Below, in pieces: positions 11,658-22,868 of a DNA stretch of 64,000 bases (positions are counted from its first letter, which is position 1; every line of letters begins with the position of its first letter). Source of the stretch: Ignelater luminosus (Eukaryota; Arthropoda; Insecta; Coleoptera; Elateridae); assembly GCA_011009095.1 (NCBI GenBank), contig VTPC01090412.1, positions 191,000 to 254,999 on the forward strand, in the 5' to 3' direction. The translations under genes and the position numbers were made by a program. Under the pieces are notes generated by a model that did not search any database, was not told the origin of the DNA, and saw only the letters and a program-made list of their open reading frames with translations.

Positions 11658-14450
11658 CTACAACTCACAACTAATTTAAAAACTGAAAACTGAAACTTGA
11701 ACCTAACCGTTTTGGTTTTACAGATGTAATAATTAGAAACTGCTTTCAGTATATGCATCATATTATCTTGCAATCTGAGACACTTCTATTTGCTCCTCTT
11801 TATTATAATTATATCCTAGCAAAATTATCTAAGCATTAGACAAATTCCAAAAAAATTATTTGAAGAACAAATATAACAAATCTTCGCAAAAGCAAGCAAC
11901 TTTTTCGTTCTCATCAAACAATCATCTTAATAAACTTCCTGTTATTGCCCTTACTATGCATAGCCTTGCTCCATTTGTCATTTTTTTTCACTTCATCAAA
12001 GCATTGCTAAAATCATTAACTTGTTGAATCCTAGAAACGGCGAAATTTCAATATTTGTTATAGTATTGTTTGTATTTCCAATGAAATAACAGAGAAGGCA
12101 AATCGGTCAAAAAATCTTGTTTTCTCGCAAGTTCTACAATTTCCCAAATGATGCCCATTTCGTTTTTATTCCTTTGCCAGCAGTCTTAAGTTGTACCTTC
12201 ACTTCTTTTATTGCCTTTTCCCATACAAGCGAATTGAATATTTATAAATTCGAGTACAAAGATAGAAGAACAATCAACGTCAACCAAAAAGGTTATTGAG
12301 ACTACTTTCAGGGGTTCACACCAAATGACTTATTTACTTTATTTTATTCGTTCCCCATTTTGTTAACGCTTTATGTGTTAATTATCGGATTAGGAAAGCC
12401 GTTCCTTCAATTGACTGTCATTCGTGTATCAGAAAATTATTAATTTTGGAATTTCTACACATTTCTGCATTTCTTCGGAAACGTTTGTCAAAAACAACAA
12501 CTTGTCTTCAATTTACAATACTTTTGATGTTCTTAGTAGATATGACCTACTGAATTTACTCATTGAATTCAAACATTAACTATCGAAGCTTCCCCATTGA
12601 GAATATTCTTTTCTCTTCGTCGTTATAATATGGAAGATTGTCCAGCCTTCAAACGTAGTATAACAATATTAGATGAGTTCTAAAATTCCTTCTTGTCACG
12701 AATGTTTCGTAGGATTGGTTTTCAGAATGTATGTCCAAAGTAAAATAAAATAAAATATATATATAACTTCATAATATTTTCTCACTGATTTTCCTCGAAT
12801 TACTAGTCAATATTTTACATATTCTTAGAGACGACTGACCCTAAGTTTGATTCTCGGTAGGGAATAGTGCAGATTTTTAAAAATAATGGTCTCTGACAGT
12901 TCCCGATGGTTATTGGTTAACTACCAGAGTAAAGATAAGGTACTCGCTGTATAGGCCACGCCAATATCTGTGGTGACCGTTAATACCTCGACAGCGATCT
13001 AAGATACATCGAGACGGTTTCAGGTAATTAACTCCCTAGAATGAGATAAAGAACTCGTTGTGTCAGTTCTTTAGCTAACCAGGGATTACCAAGGCAACTT
13101 GAAGTGTGAAATCAAGGCAGAAAAGGTTGTCATTGCATGGTGGAAAAGTAAGTATGTACAAAGAGGATCAATTAATATGGTCGGCAAGGGCTCTATCTAC
13201 TAGGTGCAAATTCTACTGGTACCACCAGATATTTTAATGTAAAATCAAAATGGTAGTGCGTACACTAAATAGTAAAGCGTATTATCTTCTTTTCATTAAT
13301 CTCTTCTACTTTAATTATTATTTTATCTTCTTGCGCTGTACACTTTAGTGGGAGTGCGAAAACTACCTTACTTGTCACTTGATTCACAACCACCAACTGC
13401 CATTATTTGTACAGATCCGAACTTTGTAATTGTAGAAACAGGATTTTTCATTTGTTATTTCTTAAAAACTTTAAACCTCTAATTGCTATAATGCTTTAAA
13501 TATTCTAGATTTCTTACATTGCTGCTTAAGAAAAAATAAATTTGGCCCTCGCTCTGAAACTTCTGGCAATTTCTCGGTATAACTTTTATGTCTTTCCTAT
13601 GAAAAGTTGACACTATACCATACCATGAAATATTAAATGAGATATGATCAAAATCTTCAAAGAACCAGTATCACTAACACGCGTACATTGTAATTGCCTT
13701 TATTGTCTTTAACTAAATTGTAACAATCAGAATGCCATATACCATATACAGATGTGTACCTTCACTCGTCCGCCCGAAACAAATCTAACTCTGTTTGTCT
13801 GGTTAAGATAATCTTAAATTATTTATTTAAATAGACAAGACAAAATGTTACGACAATTTCATTGCAAACAGTGCGTTGCTTGTTCTTGAAAGAACAACAA
13901 AAACCAGAAAAGTGTATGTCGTTGGACTTGTGTTAGAGGTAATGTATGGTCTGATCAGTTGAGAAACGCCATCCAAATGCAATCATTTACTAAACACAGA
14001 TATTGAAATTGGACAAAGAACTCCATGCTTTTACAAAAAAGATTTGGTAGACAGCTGAGGACATTAATGGTTTTAGAGAAAAATACCTAATTGCCTTGAG
14101 TTAGTAGTATCGGATTGGAGATAATATTAAAGATACCATAAAAGCAGGACTATTGTGCTTCAGAAGCAACTCTCCTAAAATATGTCAAAGCAGCCTTTTG
14201 TTTTTAATCGAATAAGATCTGCAGATTCGTCCTTTTGAATGAGATGACAATCGAAAGTAACAGTACATAAATGTAACATTTCTTTCACTAGCCAAATCAA
14301 TACGAATAAATCTATTAGAGTAGATGGTCAATTACATGGTAAAATATAAAACTAACTTGACGTTTGAATTATTGCAAAAAAAACTACATTGAGAAAAAAA
14401 TAAACAATTCAAAGGTGTAACTAATTTGCACTTACACAAAAAAGTGTGCT
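11658..14450. other. Mostly unassigned; possible SINE-like trace
   Basis: Mostly plain AT-rich DNA. Between about 12820 and 13240 the composition is more balanced. AGTTTGATTCTCGG near 12850 resembles a decayed tRNA B box (GGTTCGANTCC). No A box, poly-A tail or flanking duplication could be fixed, so a SINE is only a weak possibility. Confidence 0.25.
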
Positions 14451-14620
14451 TTAAGGTGCATCCACACTAGGCCGATCCGTAAAGCTTCTTGGCAATACAA
14501 AATAAATGTTGGCTTGAGCCAATTGGTCGAATGTGCGTGCCTTTCTATGTATGAAGATGACGAGGCATTTTCAACAAAACCGACCCATTTTGCCAAGCGA
14601 GATAAGGCGATACACCTTAA
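14451..14620. mobile_element. piggyBac-like MITE with TTAA ends
   Basis: A 170-bp unit bounded by TTAA on both sides (14451-14454 and 14617-14620). Inside lie inverted ends GGTGCATC and, on the other strand, GGTGTATC. TTAA duplication is the hallmark of the piggyBac superfamily, and this small element carries no transposase. The inverted repeat is short, with one mismatch in eight, so the family call is tentative. Interior composition is clearly less AT-rich than the flanks. Confidence 0.42.
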
Positions 14621-15314
14621 CGTTATAGGTGTTGCTATCAATCACTTTTTAATCAGAATTCTGCAGTTTTTATTGTTTCACTGGTAACGGTGTGTAACTA
14701 ATTAAAACAATACAAGCTTAAAATAAACTGTTCTTACGTATATTTAATTTCACAATTCAAGTAATGCTTTGATATGCATCTAATTTCTGTTACATTACAA
14801 TAATATAGGCTAAAAACCAAAAATAATAACAGAAACTATTCTTATGTCTTTATAGTCATTAAATCCATTCCTTTCGTTTTTTTGTCGTGATCTAAAATCA
14901 TTATTACACGGTATTTAATATTGCTATGCTTTTCTTTAAATAATATACACTTTTTCTGCACTAAAGTGTAACAAAGAAATCAGCAACCTTGTTGAGCCTC
15001 TCACTAACCGTAAATTCAGCAAATAAAGTTGTTCCTGCTGAAAACTAAAATCAATAATCTCGGTTATACTTAAAAATGCCAATCATTCTGCTTGCCTGAA
15101 AAATTCTCTGTAAAATGGAAACGAGCAATACAATTTCGCAACCGAAGTTTTTCCTACAGTTAGATATATTAAATTTTATCACAAACAGAAATAAACACAA
15201 AGCCAATTTAAAAATAAAAAAATAGTTTTAATGTTTTTCTTTTTCTTATAATAGAAAAACTGTCATAAACATTGAAAAACCTTAATAATAGTTATTTGTA
15301 ATCAAACCGAAATC
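14621..15314. other. No gene recognised
   Basis: AT-rich, nothing identified. Confidence 0.45.
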
Positions 15315-15551
15315 TTAAAAGCTTGTTACACCAAGTTCATGTAATTCTCGAGTTGGGCACTTTAAAAACGTAAAGATAAAATCTAGGAAATTCCCGGGTT
15401 TTGCTTCCCTTAAACATCGATTGGTGACATTTCGCAGGGCTTTGTAGAGCCTGTATCCTTGGAGTTTTTCAACTTCAATATTGAAGATGCAAAACGACCC
15501 TTTGCCAATGCCTATAAATTGAGTAGAAAATGAACCCATACCAAAGAACAA
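15315..15551 (-). mobile_element. LINE fragment, linker between endonuclease and reverse transcriptase
   Basis: An open minus-strand stretch of 78 codons contains YRLYKALRNVTNRCLREAKP followed by TRELHELGVTS. This order recalls the linker of many non-LTR elements between endonuclease and reverse transcriptase ('YxxLRNxVTxxIRxAKxxYF' then 'LWKELxxLG'). No start codon, catalytic domain or ends are visible. It is less AT-rich than its flanks. The match is by pattern memory; a host exon cannot be ruled out. Confidence 0.38.
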
Positions 15552-17637
15552 TCCAATCAGCTCACAATCCTTTGAACGTTTATATATATATTTTTTTATT
15601 CAATTTGCTTAGGTGGGCTCTCGAGAACACTTGAAGGAATTTGTTAAATAAAAATTTCTGAAGCGTCGTATAAATAAGAATTGAGCTTAAAAAAACACGA
15701 AGGTTCATGAAAGAATTTATCTCTTTGATCTCGCCTTTGAAAGAGAATAAAATAAAACAAAAAGGTTTAAAACTGTTTTAAATTGAGAAGAGTATTTGTG
15801 AATGAAGTTGACGACATTGAATGAATTGACCTTTGGATTAAAGCTGTCAATCTTATCATTGGAAATATTAGTGATTTATATGGATGGAGAAGTTATTACA
15901 TAGAAGTTTGCGTGACTCACAAGTGATCGGGTAACACAAGTCGAGTTGAATGCATTATTCAAGGTAGCAATCAAAAACGACTTTTTAAAAATTACTCCCA
16001 TTTCGGTCATTGATATTTAATTTGTATTTTGTATATTTCGTAATAGTAATTATACAGGGTGTTGATATGTATAAGAGTAACTGTTAAAATGCTTTCAAGT
16101 AGCTTCTTTATTTAGGAGACGAAACGTGTTCCATAACAATAAGCAAAATAATTTGTAACACAAACAAGATGTCTTATATATTACGGAAATTCTTCTCTAA
16201 CAAAGGTTAATGTTTTTCTGATAACTATTTTTATTAAATCTAGACTTATCAAGTGTCGTAGTTTACATAATTAAGAGTGATGATACGTAGGTACTTAAAA
16301 ATTTTTTTGGTTTTATGATATGCAAGGCTAAAACGAAAAAATGTTTTCAATGGAATGAATGAACTTTTTGATCCACTCAGTAAAAAGAGTTTCAGGTTGC
16401 TTTTGGATTTAAAACTACACATTCATCATTACCAAATCATCATTCGCGTAATTCTCTAGATCTGTCACAAATATGAAAACCGCTCAAGAAACATGGTCGG
16501 TTGATTTCAAAAGAATTTTTATTTTGAGGTCACTTCTTATATTTTTCTTATTTTTATGTGATTTGCCTGATTCTGTTTGTCTAAAGAGAAATTCCACATC
16601 TTGCATTGGTTTTGCTTTCAAGATCGATGTATGTTAATACGTCTGTATTTCAACCTCCCTGGCAATCTTTTGCAATAAATCTCTAGTTTCTTTTTAGAAA
16701 AACCTCAATAACTAAATTTTGATCATTTCTTCAGCAAGCAGATATACAGGCGACAACACGATTTAAGTGTAAGACGATCAGACTTGTCATTACCACGCAT
16801 TACAATTCACTAATAAAAGTAAACTAATCTCGAAGTATAAATCCTGGTTATATAATATAACTGGACAAATTTTATAAATTCATTCCAAATGTATCTTAGC
16901 CTATTTGGTCTTTATGAAGATGATGTGCAGGAGCTTTTGGAATATCTAACGATGGTCAGAAAAATAATTTCTAGAATGACAGTCACAAAAAAGTTTTGAG
17001 AAGTTTTGCATTTGATGTGTGGATCTAACCTGTTACTCTCATCTGAGCTACTAAATAAACCAAATAAGTATGGTATAATATAATAAATGATAATATGTAA
17101 GTCCAAACAAATAAGTTTGACAATATGCCAAATTCCTTGAAAATTTGCCATCAATAGCACTGAATTAGTTCAGTCATTAAAACCAATATTGGGAAAGCGT
17201 TAACTCCTAGCTCTAGGAAGGATAATTATCGTTATTCAAAAACAAATATCTAGAAAATTGTGAACAAAACCATCAGAAATATTTTCGTACCTTTTACTCA
17301 GTTTTTGACAAAATAAGCTGAGAATAGAAAAAAGATACCAAAACTAACCATTAGAGATCCAAATTACAGCCGCTCAAAGTGACAACAAAATCTCTGAAAA
17401 CAAAACTTTCCTTTTTCAATAAATCTTTAAATTTTCTGATCAATATTTTAGACTACATTAATTACAATTACATCAGTGAGAACCAAAGGACCAAAAGGAA
17501 ACTTCTCATTTCATTCCGACATTTATATATTTGTAGATAAGTATAACTTTCAATGTAAGAGTTTTAATTATTATCAAAGAATGTGATTTTAGAATTCATT
17601 GATCTACTTGTAGCTCAAAGCAATTTTGTTGTAACTT
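15552..17637. other. Mostly unassigned; one TATACAGGGTG motif
   Basis: AT-rich DNA. At about 16056 it carries TATACAGGGTGTTGATATG, one of several scattered copies of a CAGGGTG-type motif often found at repeat ends in insects. No partner end is seen nearby. Confidence 0.35.
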
Positions 17638-17864
17638 CTATTGGATATTGGTAGCCTGTGTTGGTTTTGCGGAGCAAGTAACTAGCACTCTGGGGTGTTT
17701 TATGGCTGCAATAGAAGAAGTTTGAGTTTGGTCAGCATTGTAATACCCTATGGAACTAACTAGAACATTCGTGAAGGTCTGAAGGTTGACATACAATTTT
17801 CCGATGGCTAAGCGAAAACCCTCTTTCATTTTGTTCCGTATAGTCGTCTCTAGTTCTTTTATGT
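17638..17864 (-). mobile_element. Jockey-type LINE, distal part beyond the insertion
   Basis: This is the continuation of the minus-strand Jockey-like relic at 18262-19240 on the far side of the inserted unit. The two are linked by the 12-bp sequence GTTCTTTTATGT, present at 17853-17864 and 18262-18273. Its frame reads IRNKMKEGFRLAIGKLYVN and then LQTFTNVLVSSIGYYNAD, which weakly recalls the 'LRTITNAPWYVSN' stretch near the C-terminus of Jockey-clade proteins. The reading is degenerate. Assignment rests mainly on the target duplication. Confidence 0.4.
17853..17864. repeat. Target-site duplication, left copy
   Basis: GTTCTTTTATGT is repeated exactly at 18262-18273 and brackets the inserted unit. 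A 12-bp perfect duplication is typical of target-primed reverse transcription by LINE machinery. Confidence 0.75.
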
Positions 17865-18079
17865 GTTCTCACTAGGGTTTTTCCGTGGTTTTCCCTAGTG
17901 GTCAAGGCAAATGCCGGAACAGAAATTTCCACGGACCCACCACCAACACCGAACTAACGCGCCGCGTCACCACCCCTTCGCCTCCGATGTTACCACACCG
18001 AGGAACCGCCGCTGCACCACCACCCCACAACACCAAACTGCTGCTGCCGCTACACACAACTACCGCAGCCACACAATAA

Positions 18080-18106
18080 ACACACACACACACACACACA
18101 CACACA
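18080..18106. repeat. (AC)n microsatellite
   Basis: About 13 uninterrupted AC units inside the inserted retroposon. Confidence 0.9.
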
Positions 18107-18176
18107 GGATGAGCGCGAACCGAACCGTTCTCTAAGTCGCTGACGCCACAAAATTCCTCCCCTCATCAGGCTGAAG

Positions 18177-18220
18177 AAGCTCCACGAGGAGCTTAAAACG
18201 GCCTCCCGCCTTCGGCGGGA
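18177..18220 (+). other. Paired hairpins before the retroposon tail
   Basis: AAGCTCC-ACGA-GGAGCTT (18177-18194) and TCCCGCC-TTC-GGCGGGA (18204-18220) form two stable adjacent stems just upstream of the (TTGAC)n tail. In related elements the 3' stem is what the reverse transcriptase recognises. That role here is inferred. Confidence 0.6.
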
Positions 18221-18230
18221 ATTTAACGAT

Positions 18231-18261
18231 TGACTTGACTTGACTTGACTTGACTTGACTT
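18231..18261 (+). repeat. (TTGAC)n tail
   Basis: Six near-perfect TGACT/TTGAC units end exactly at the target duplication. They form the 3' tail of the inserted retroposon. Confidence 0.85.
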
Positions 18262-19240
18262 GTTCTTTTATGTAGCGTCTCGCTATTTATCCTCAAATGA
18301 TAACAGCGCATGTCCTGACGGACCAAATGACCGTTTTGTAGATGAGGAGCTCGTTGTCAAAACTCAACTTGCTTCTTCGATTTGAGGACGAATAAAAGTC
18401 ACTACAAGTACCGATGTGGTTATTCAAAAGGGGTTTCTTGTCTAGAAATACGCCTATGTATTTCGCATCGTTTTTTCATGAGATTGATAATGCAAAGTTT
18501 GTCGTCTAGTGGTAGTCTAGCATTGCCTTCTGATGCCAATATCGCTCCGTCAACTATGATAGTAGTTTAGATCCTCGAAAGGTTACTGACAAAGATTGAG
18601 TAAACGCTCATAGACAGGAGTGAACTTGGAACAATCCAGCTTTAATTCTACATTCCGATGAGTGGATATATTCTGTAATTTAATCCTGAAGGTTCAATTT
18701 TTCAGGAACGACGCTAACAATTCGACAAGGTCCCGCATTGATTTGTTAATTAGAGACATCTAAAAAGATGGAAGATAAGGTCTATGTGATTTCTTAGATT
18801 GAAGTTTTCACCAAGGATCTGGAAGGTCATGCAATATCGCCTTGCCAAAAATTAAACTGTTCGTCTTGTATGATGTTATGGTCTTCAATTTCTTGTTTAA
18901 GTCTAAACGAGATGACTAAACTATCTTGCCTATGATCAAATTTCGTGGAAATCTTGTGTTTTGTGCTGGCTTCAAGATGGTTATCACATCGGTAGTATTC
19001 CAGTGTATGCGGTAGGAAGTGACGAAAACTCAGCGTTGCATTTATAATATTGACGAGAGCGGTGCGGCCATAACCTTCTTGTGCAGACTTTTCAGAGCGG
19101 TGTTTGTTATTACATACCATTTAGACCGGATGGCCTTCTTTGAGTTGCCAAACGTCTTACGCAAAATTTGGTCGTCAGGTTCGTCGTCATTTGTTGTTTG
19201 TGACACATCTTCATAAAGGTTAGCCCGCATAGTTCAAAGA
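18262..19240 (-). pseudogene. Jockey-clade LINE reverse transcriptase relic
   Basis: On the minus strand, broken frames follow the order of a Jockey-type reverse transcriptase. EKSAQEGYGRTALVNIINAT and then DQEQF-like QDEQFNF come first (fingers region, 18.8-19.1 kb). Next are SSIFLDVSN and FLKN.TFRIKL (palm motif A and the following loop, about 18.65-18.8 kb). Then KYIGVFLDKKPLLNNHIGT and SKLSFDNELLIYKTVIW (thumb, 18.3-18.45 kb). The YADD box is not recognisable (a remnant may read FEDLNYY). Multiple stops and frame changes mark it as old. The endonuclease end is missing beyond about 19.24 kb, and the retroposon at 17865-18261 has split its 3' part. Confidence 0.65.
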
Positions 19241-19263
19241 CCATTGTTGCTTCCTTAGTGAAA

Positions 19264-19600
19264 TTTCTATGACAGGAGATGAGGGCTTGGATTCTGCTAT
19301 TTAGATGATTATCATCGTAGCAGTGCCATCTTGCTTCGTTTTACGTTCGGATGAGATTTTTGATAGAGTAATCAGGTCAAATTATTTTTAATAATGACTT
19401 TGTAGATGGTAGTGGAAGGTAGAAATAAAAAGTTATTCCGGGGGTGCTTTGTTGTTTTCCCTTACTTCAAAATGATAGGAATGTAGCCCGAACTCAGCAT
19501 GTTGAGTATTCAAATCTCGCATGGGAATCCATTTACATATTGCAACTCTCAACTGTTCAATCACCATGGAGTGACAGGTGCTGGCCATAAAAGATATTTT
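19264..19600 (-). mobile_element. Second LINE reverse transcriptase fragment
   Basis: Minus-strand frames contain LNMLSSGYIPIILK, then HPRNNFLFLPSTTIYKVI. This matches the pattern of RT motifs 1-2 in LINEs ('SGYIPxxWK ... NNYRPISLLPTxYKxxxKI'). The Jockey relic just downstream carries its own version of the same region, so this is a different element rather than a continuation. It is interrupted by stops. Ends are not definable by eye. Confidence 0.38.
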
Positions 19601-19642
19601 TAGGAAGCAGAAAATCTTGGGAGGTAAATGTATTAGATAAAT

Positions 19643-20003
19643 TTGGTATGTCGTACCATCAGGAACGAACTAAAAGTTACTAGAGAAGCACATACAGTCT
19701 TATCACACTTCAATAAAAGAAAGCCTAAAACTTTTACAAACTTACTAAATAAATATTTACACCACAACCTTATATCAAACATCTCAGTTCCATCCTTTAT
19801 ATTTCTGGATGCTATACAATCATTACCACGTGTAATAAAAAGAAACAATAGAAAAGTTCAGTAAGTTTTATGAGGCCTCATAAATACTATCCCAATTTAA
19901 ATACAACCCTTCTATTACTTACAGACGTGGAAAAGCAGCACCTACTCATAAGTTAGTTACTAATCGTTCAGCTTTTGTTAAGGTTTTACGACCTCACTAC
20001 TGA
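19643..20003 (+). CDS. Unrecognised two-exon reading frame with a 64-nt intron
   Basis: An open frame up to 19860 can be joined across a 64-nt GT-AG intron (19861-19924, donor gtaagt, acceptor ttacttacag). It continues as RGKAAPTHKLVTNRSAFVKV and ends LRPHY with a stop at 20001-20003. Both frames are phase-compatible, and 64 nt is a usual insect short-intron length. Part one reads VCRTIRNELKVTREAHTVLS at its start and has no secure ATG. The C-terminus is very basic. No family is recognised. It directly follows the LINE island, so it could also be part of a decayed mobile element. Confidence 0.27.
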
Positions 20004-22572
20004 AGATTTATGATGAAATAAATAATTTGACCTTTGCTACCATAATAATGTATACCTGATTTGAAAAGAACTTAAAATGCATTGACCGTGTTATGAAAGT
20101 TTCAAGCTCAAATTGTTGTTCCAAAATATGCTAGAACAACACAACATTCTAAAAGAAATAATAAAATTTCTACTTGGGTTAATAATAGATTTAAAATAAA
20201 TCTATTGCTCGTGATAGCACTCTCCCTATTAAATATAGTAGGTATAGTACAGTATCTTCTTAAGTGTCGAAAATATTAAATAAAAGAAACTGTTCTTTTC
20301 AAGGAAAAGATTAAGTAAATACATTAATAATTCCAGTATTACGTTTGTCTAAATACAAAAAATTACGTTGTGTCATTGTTTCATTTTGCATGTTTCAGTT
20401 CCTTTTTGTTTATTCTTAAAGTAATTTCTCCATAAATTACATCATTATAATAGTAGTTAGCTTGCATGTAAATAAGCCTGAAAATTGTTTGTTTGAACAG
20501 ATTATTCTATACTCATACTTGTGGAAACATTATTATTGACGATGTTTTCGTTGTGCAGAATCGCTGTATTGTGCCAAACCCTGACCCAATTATTTTTTGA
20601 GTTGTTAAGAATTTGAATATATTAATCATTTACAAGAAAATCCTCAATGTAAATTATATAACAAAAGCCTTAAAACTTTCCTTTTATACTTTATAAAATG
20701 TTTTCAGTCCGGCTTTTAGCAAACATGTCAAAAAAATTAAATACCTGGAATTAATACATTATAAAAAATTGACTTTTAGTGAAACAAATAATTTTAAAAT
20801 GTAACTTTGAAAGAACCGAGAATTTCTTTCATATTTTTCACTTAAGATATGTGATGAATACAAAATGGCTACATTGCTATAATTTTCTACTATCAGGACT
20901 GTTGATACCGTGTCTTATTCAACATTACTTTACAGGGGCTTTTATAAACTGGTGCTAACGTCCCTCAAGATGCTCATTATTCTCCTTGCTTATATACCCT
21001 CTAGCAGTGATAACCAAAATTCTAAAGAAATGGAACAAACCTTAGGGTTGGTGGATCGTTATTTTGATAGAATTTAGAATACTCTTGTCATGCACTCATG
21101 ATGGATACTTCATAACCTACTTTGTTCTAGATTTTTTCCTATTTTTTCCGTTTTTTTGCTATTTTTGGTTTTTTTCTTAGTATAATAAAGGATTTGAATA
21201 CAGAAGGTAGATAAAACAAAAGTGAAAGTAAAGTTGGATGTTTCAGAATCTACTTTAGCTATATAATAGTTCTGTTTTTTCTTTCGAGCATTATTCATTT
21301 TAAACCCTAAGCCTTTCAGAAGTAATTAATTATAACTCCAACTTCTAAATGTCTTTCTAGAAAAAGGGCCCCAAATTTTCTTCAAAATTAAGTACATTCA
21401 TCGCATCTTATTGTTTGAAAGATATTCGAGAAAGATGGAGGACTGCGATTAAAATGTATTCGAGCGAAAGGAGCAAAATGATAGTTCCCTACATAAGCCA
21501 AAAAATCTACATTAGTTTGTAAACTGGGTTTTGTAATATTTGATAAACTTTATTCTTTGTCAGATCGGACCCTACTCAATCTCTTTCAATCAATACGAAT
21601 AAATAAAATTAATTTTGCGTACAATTCCAAATATTGCGATTTTAAGGAAATTTGCATCAGTAGAGGATTACCATTAACTCATAATTTTATCGATGCTTAA
21701 ACAATCACGAAATACCAAAAGTGGGTTCAGTTTTGTAAAAGAGAAGCCCTTATTAACATGATTTTCTTTTCAATTTAAAAATTCATCTCAATCTTTTTTG
21801 CAACTTCTTCCGGTTTGTAGTATTGCTTCTAAATACTGCATCCAGGAAACCAGTTGATAATAGAAGCCTACAACTGGGCAATATTATTTGTCCAAGAACT
21901 TTGTTTCAGTCAGTTCAACTGACTTTAGTAGGTAATTAAAAACTTCAAGGAACTAGTTTATTCGACGAATTCCAGTTTCGTTCAAATAGGTAAGCACACT
22001 CTAATAACACGCAGCCGTTGAATGTGTAATTTTTTTGTCATCATCAATGTTGGCTTCTGCTTATCCCAAATTAATTTTCTAAAACTATGGGTAACTTAAA
22101 TTACATAATATTGACATGATCTTCAGTATTACACTTTTTTTAGCTGATTTTCTATTTTTATTTTATGACCAGCATTGAGATCTAATAACAATTTTTCTAA
22201 AACATGGCGGTGAGACACCTTTACCCTATTAGGTTTTTGGGTAATCAAATTACTGAAAATCTGAACGTATTGGTCTGTTGCACACTTCGGATTTGAAGAT
22301 TTTTTACAGTCTGTGCTAGTGAATAGAAAATGACACAACTCATTGCAGTAAGGTTAGAGCCTTAGATGATACCTAGACGTTTTGCTTTTGGCACTTCACT
22401 TAAACTTCGTGCCTTTTGCTGATCCTTACAAGTCAGAATCCTCATAAATCATAATGATGTATATAACAGTACTATTAGATCAGAGAGTTTTAAATATTCA
22501 GTTTATGCCAAAATTTGGTACGTACAAAAAACTTGTGATTCATACAATTCCAAAAAATACTAGTCTAGAGAC
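20004..22572. other. No gene recognised
   Basis: AT-rich sequence with no repeat boundary, RNA gene or convincing exon seen. The frames near 21.1 and 22.1 kb are of chance length. Confidence 0.45.
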
Positions 22573-22868
22573 CTAAGAGCTGTTTGAAACTACGCGAAAT
22601 TTTTTAAAAGAATTTGTACAAATTAATTTTTTCAAGATTTTCGGTCGTTGCAAACGGAGTTTACATAAAAATTTTAAACCGACATCAGCTGATCGTCTGC
22701 TTCCTTATTATTTGAGGTTATGTTTACGAGTCGCGTTAAAGGTTGATTAGAGGGCATTGCAAACAGCTGTAAATAGATTGATACTGCCCACGCCCACATC
22801 AAAAAATTTTTGTAAAAATTCTTTTATAAAATTTCGACAAAATTTAGCATAGTGTCAAACAGCTCTAA
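22573..22868. mobile_element. MITE with long imperfect terminal inverted repeats
   Basis: A 296-bp element. The left end CTAAGAGCTGTTTGAAACTA matches the right end read on the other strand, TTAGAGCTGTTTGACACTAT. Similarity continues for about 65 bases with one 12-bp gap. Flanks CTAGAGAC (22565-22572) and CTAGAAAC (22869-22876) agree at 7 of 8 positions, which suggests an 8-bp target duplication as made by hAT-type transposases. There is no coding capacity. The interior is GC-richer than the arms. Confidence 0.6.

Larger units (their letters stand above)
17865..18261 (+). mobile_element. Inserted retroposon (SINE or 5'-truncated LINE tail) with (TTGAC)n end
   Basis: A 397-bp unit far richer in GC than its surroundings, flanked by a perfect 12-bp target duplication. 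It begins close to a GGTTTTCCCTAGTGGTCAAG stretch, holds an (AC)n run and ends in a pentanucleotide tail. Just before the tail lie two hairpins: a 7-bp stem at 18177-18194 and a 7-bp G+C stem at 18204-18220. Hairpins plus a microsatellite-like 3' tail are known for CR1/L2 and RTE-type LINEs and the SINEs they mobilise. Open frames across it in several registers are probably by-products of the high GC. Whether it is a SINE or a truncated LINE is not resolved. Confidence 0.62.

Noticed and set aside
12820-12900. tRNA gene
   Set aside because: Only a decayed B-box-like string is visible. Acceptor and anticodon arms cannot be formed.
17885-18135. Proline/threonine/histidine-rich proteins on both strands
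   Set aside because: They are translations of the GC-rich inserted retroposon and its (AC)n run, open in several registers at once.
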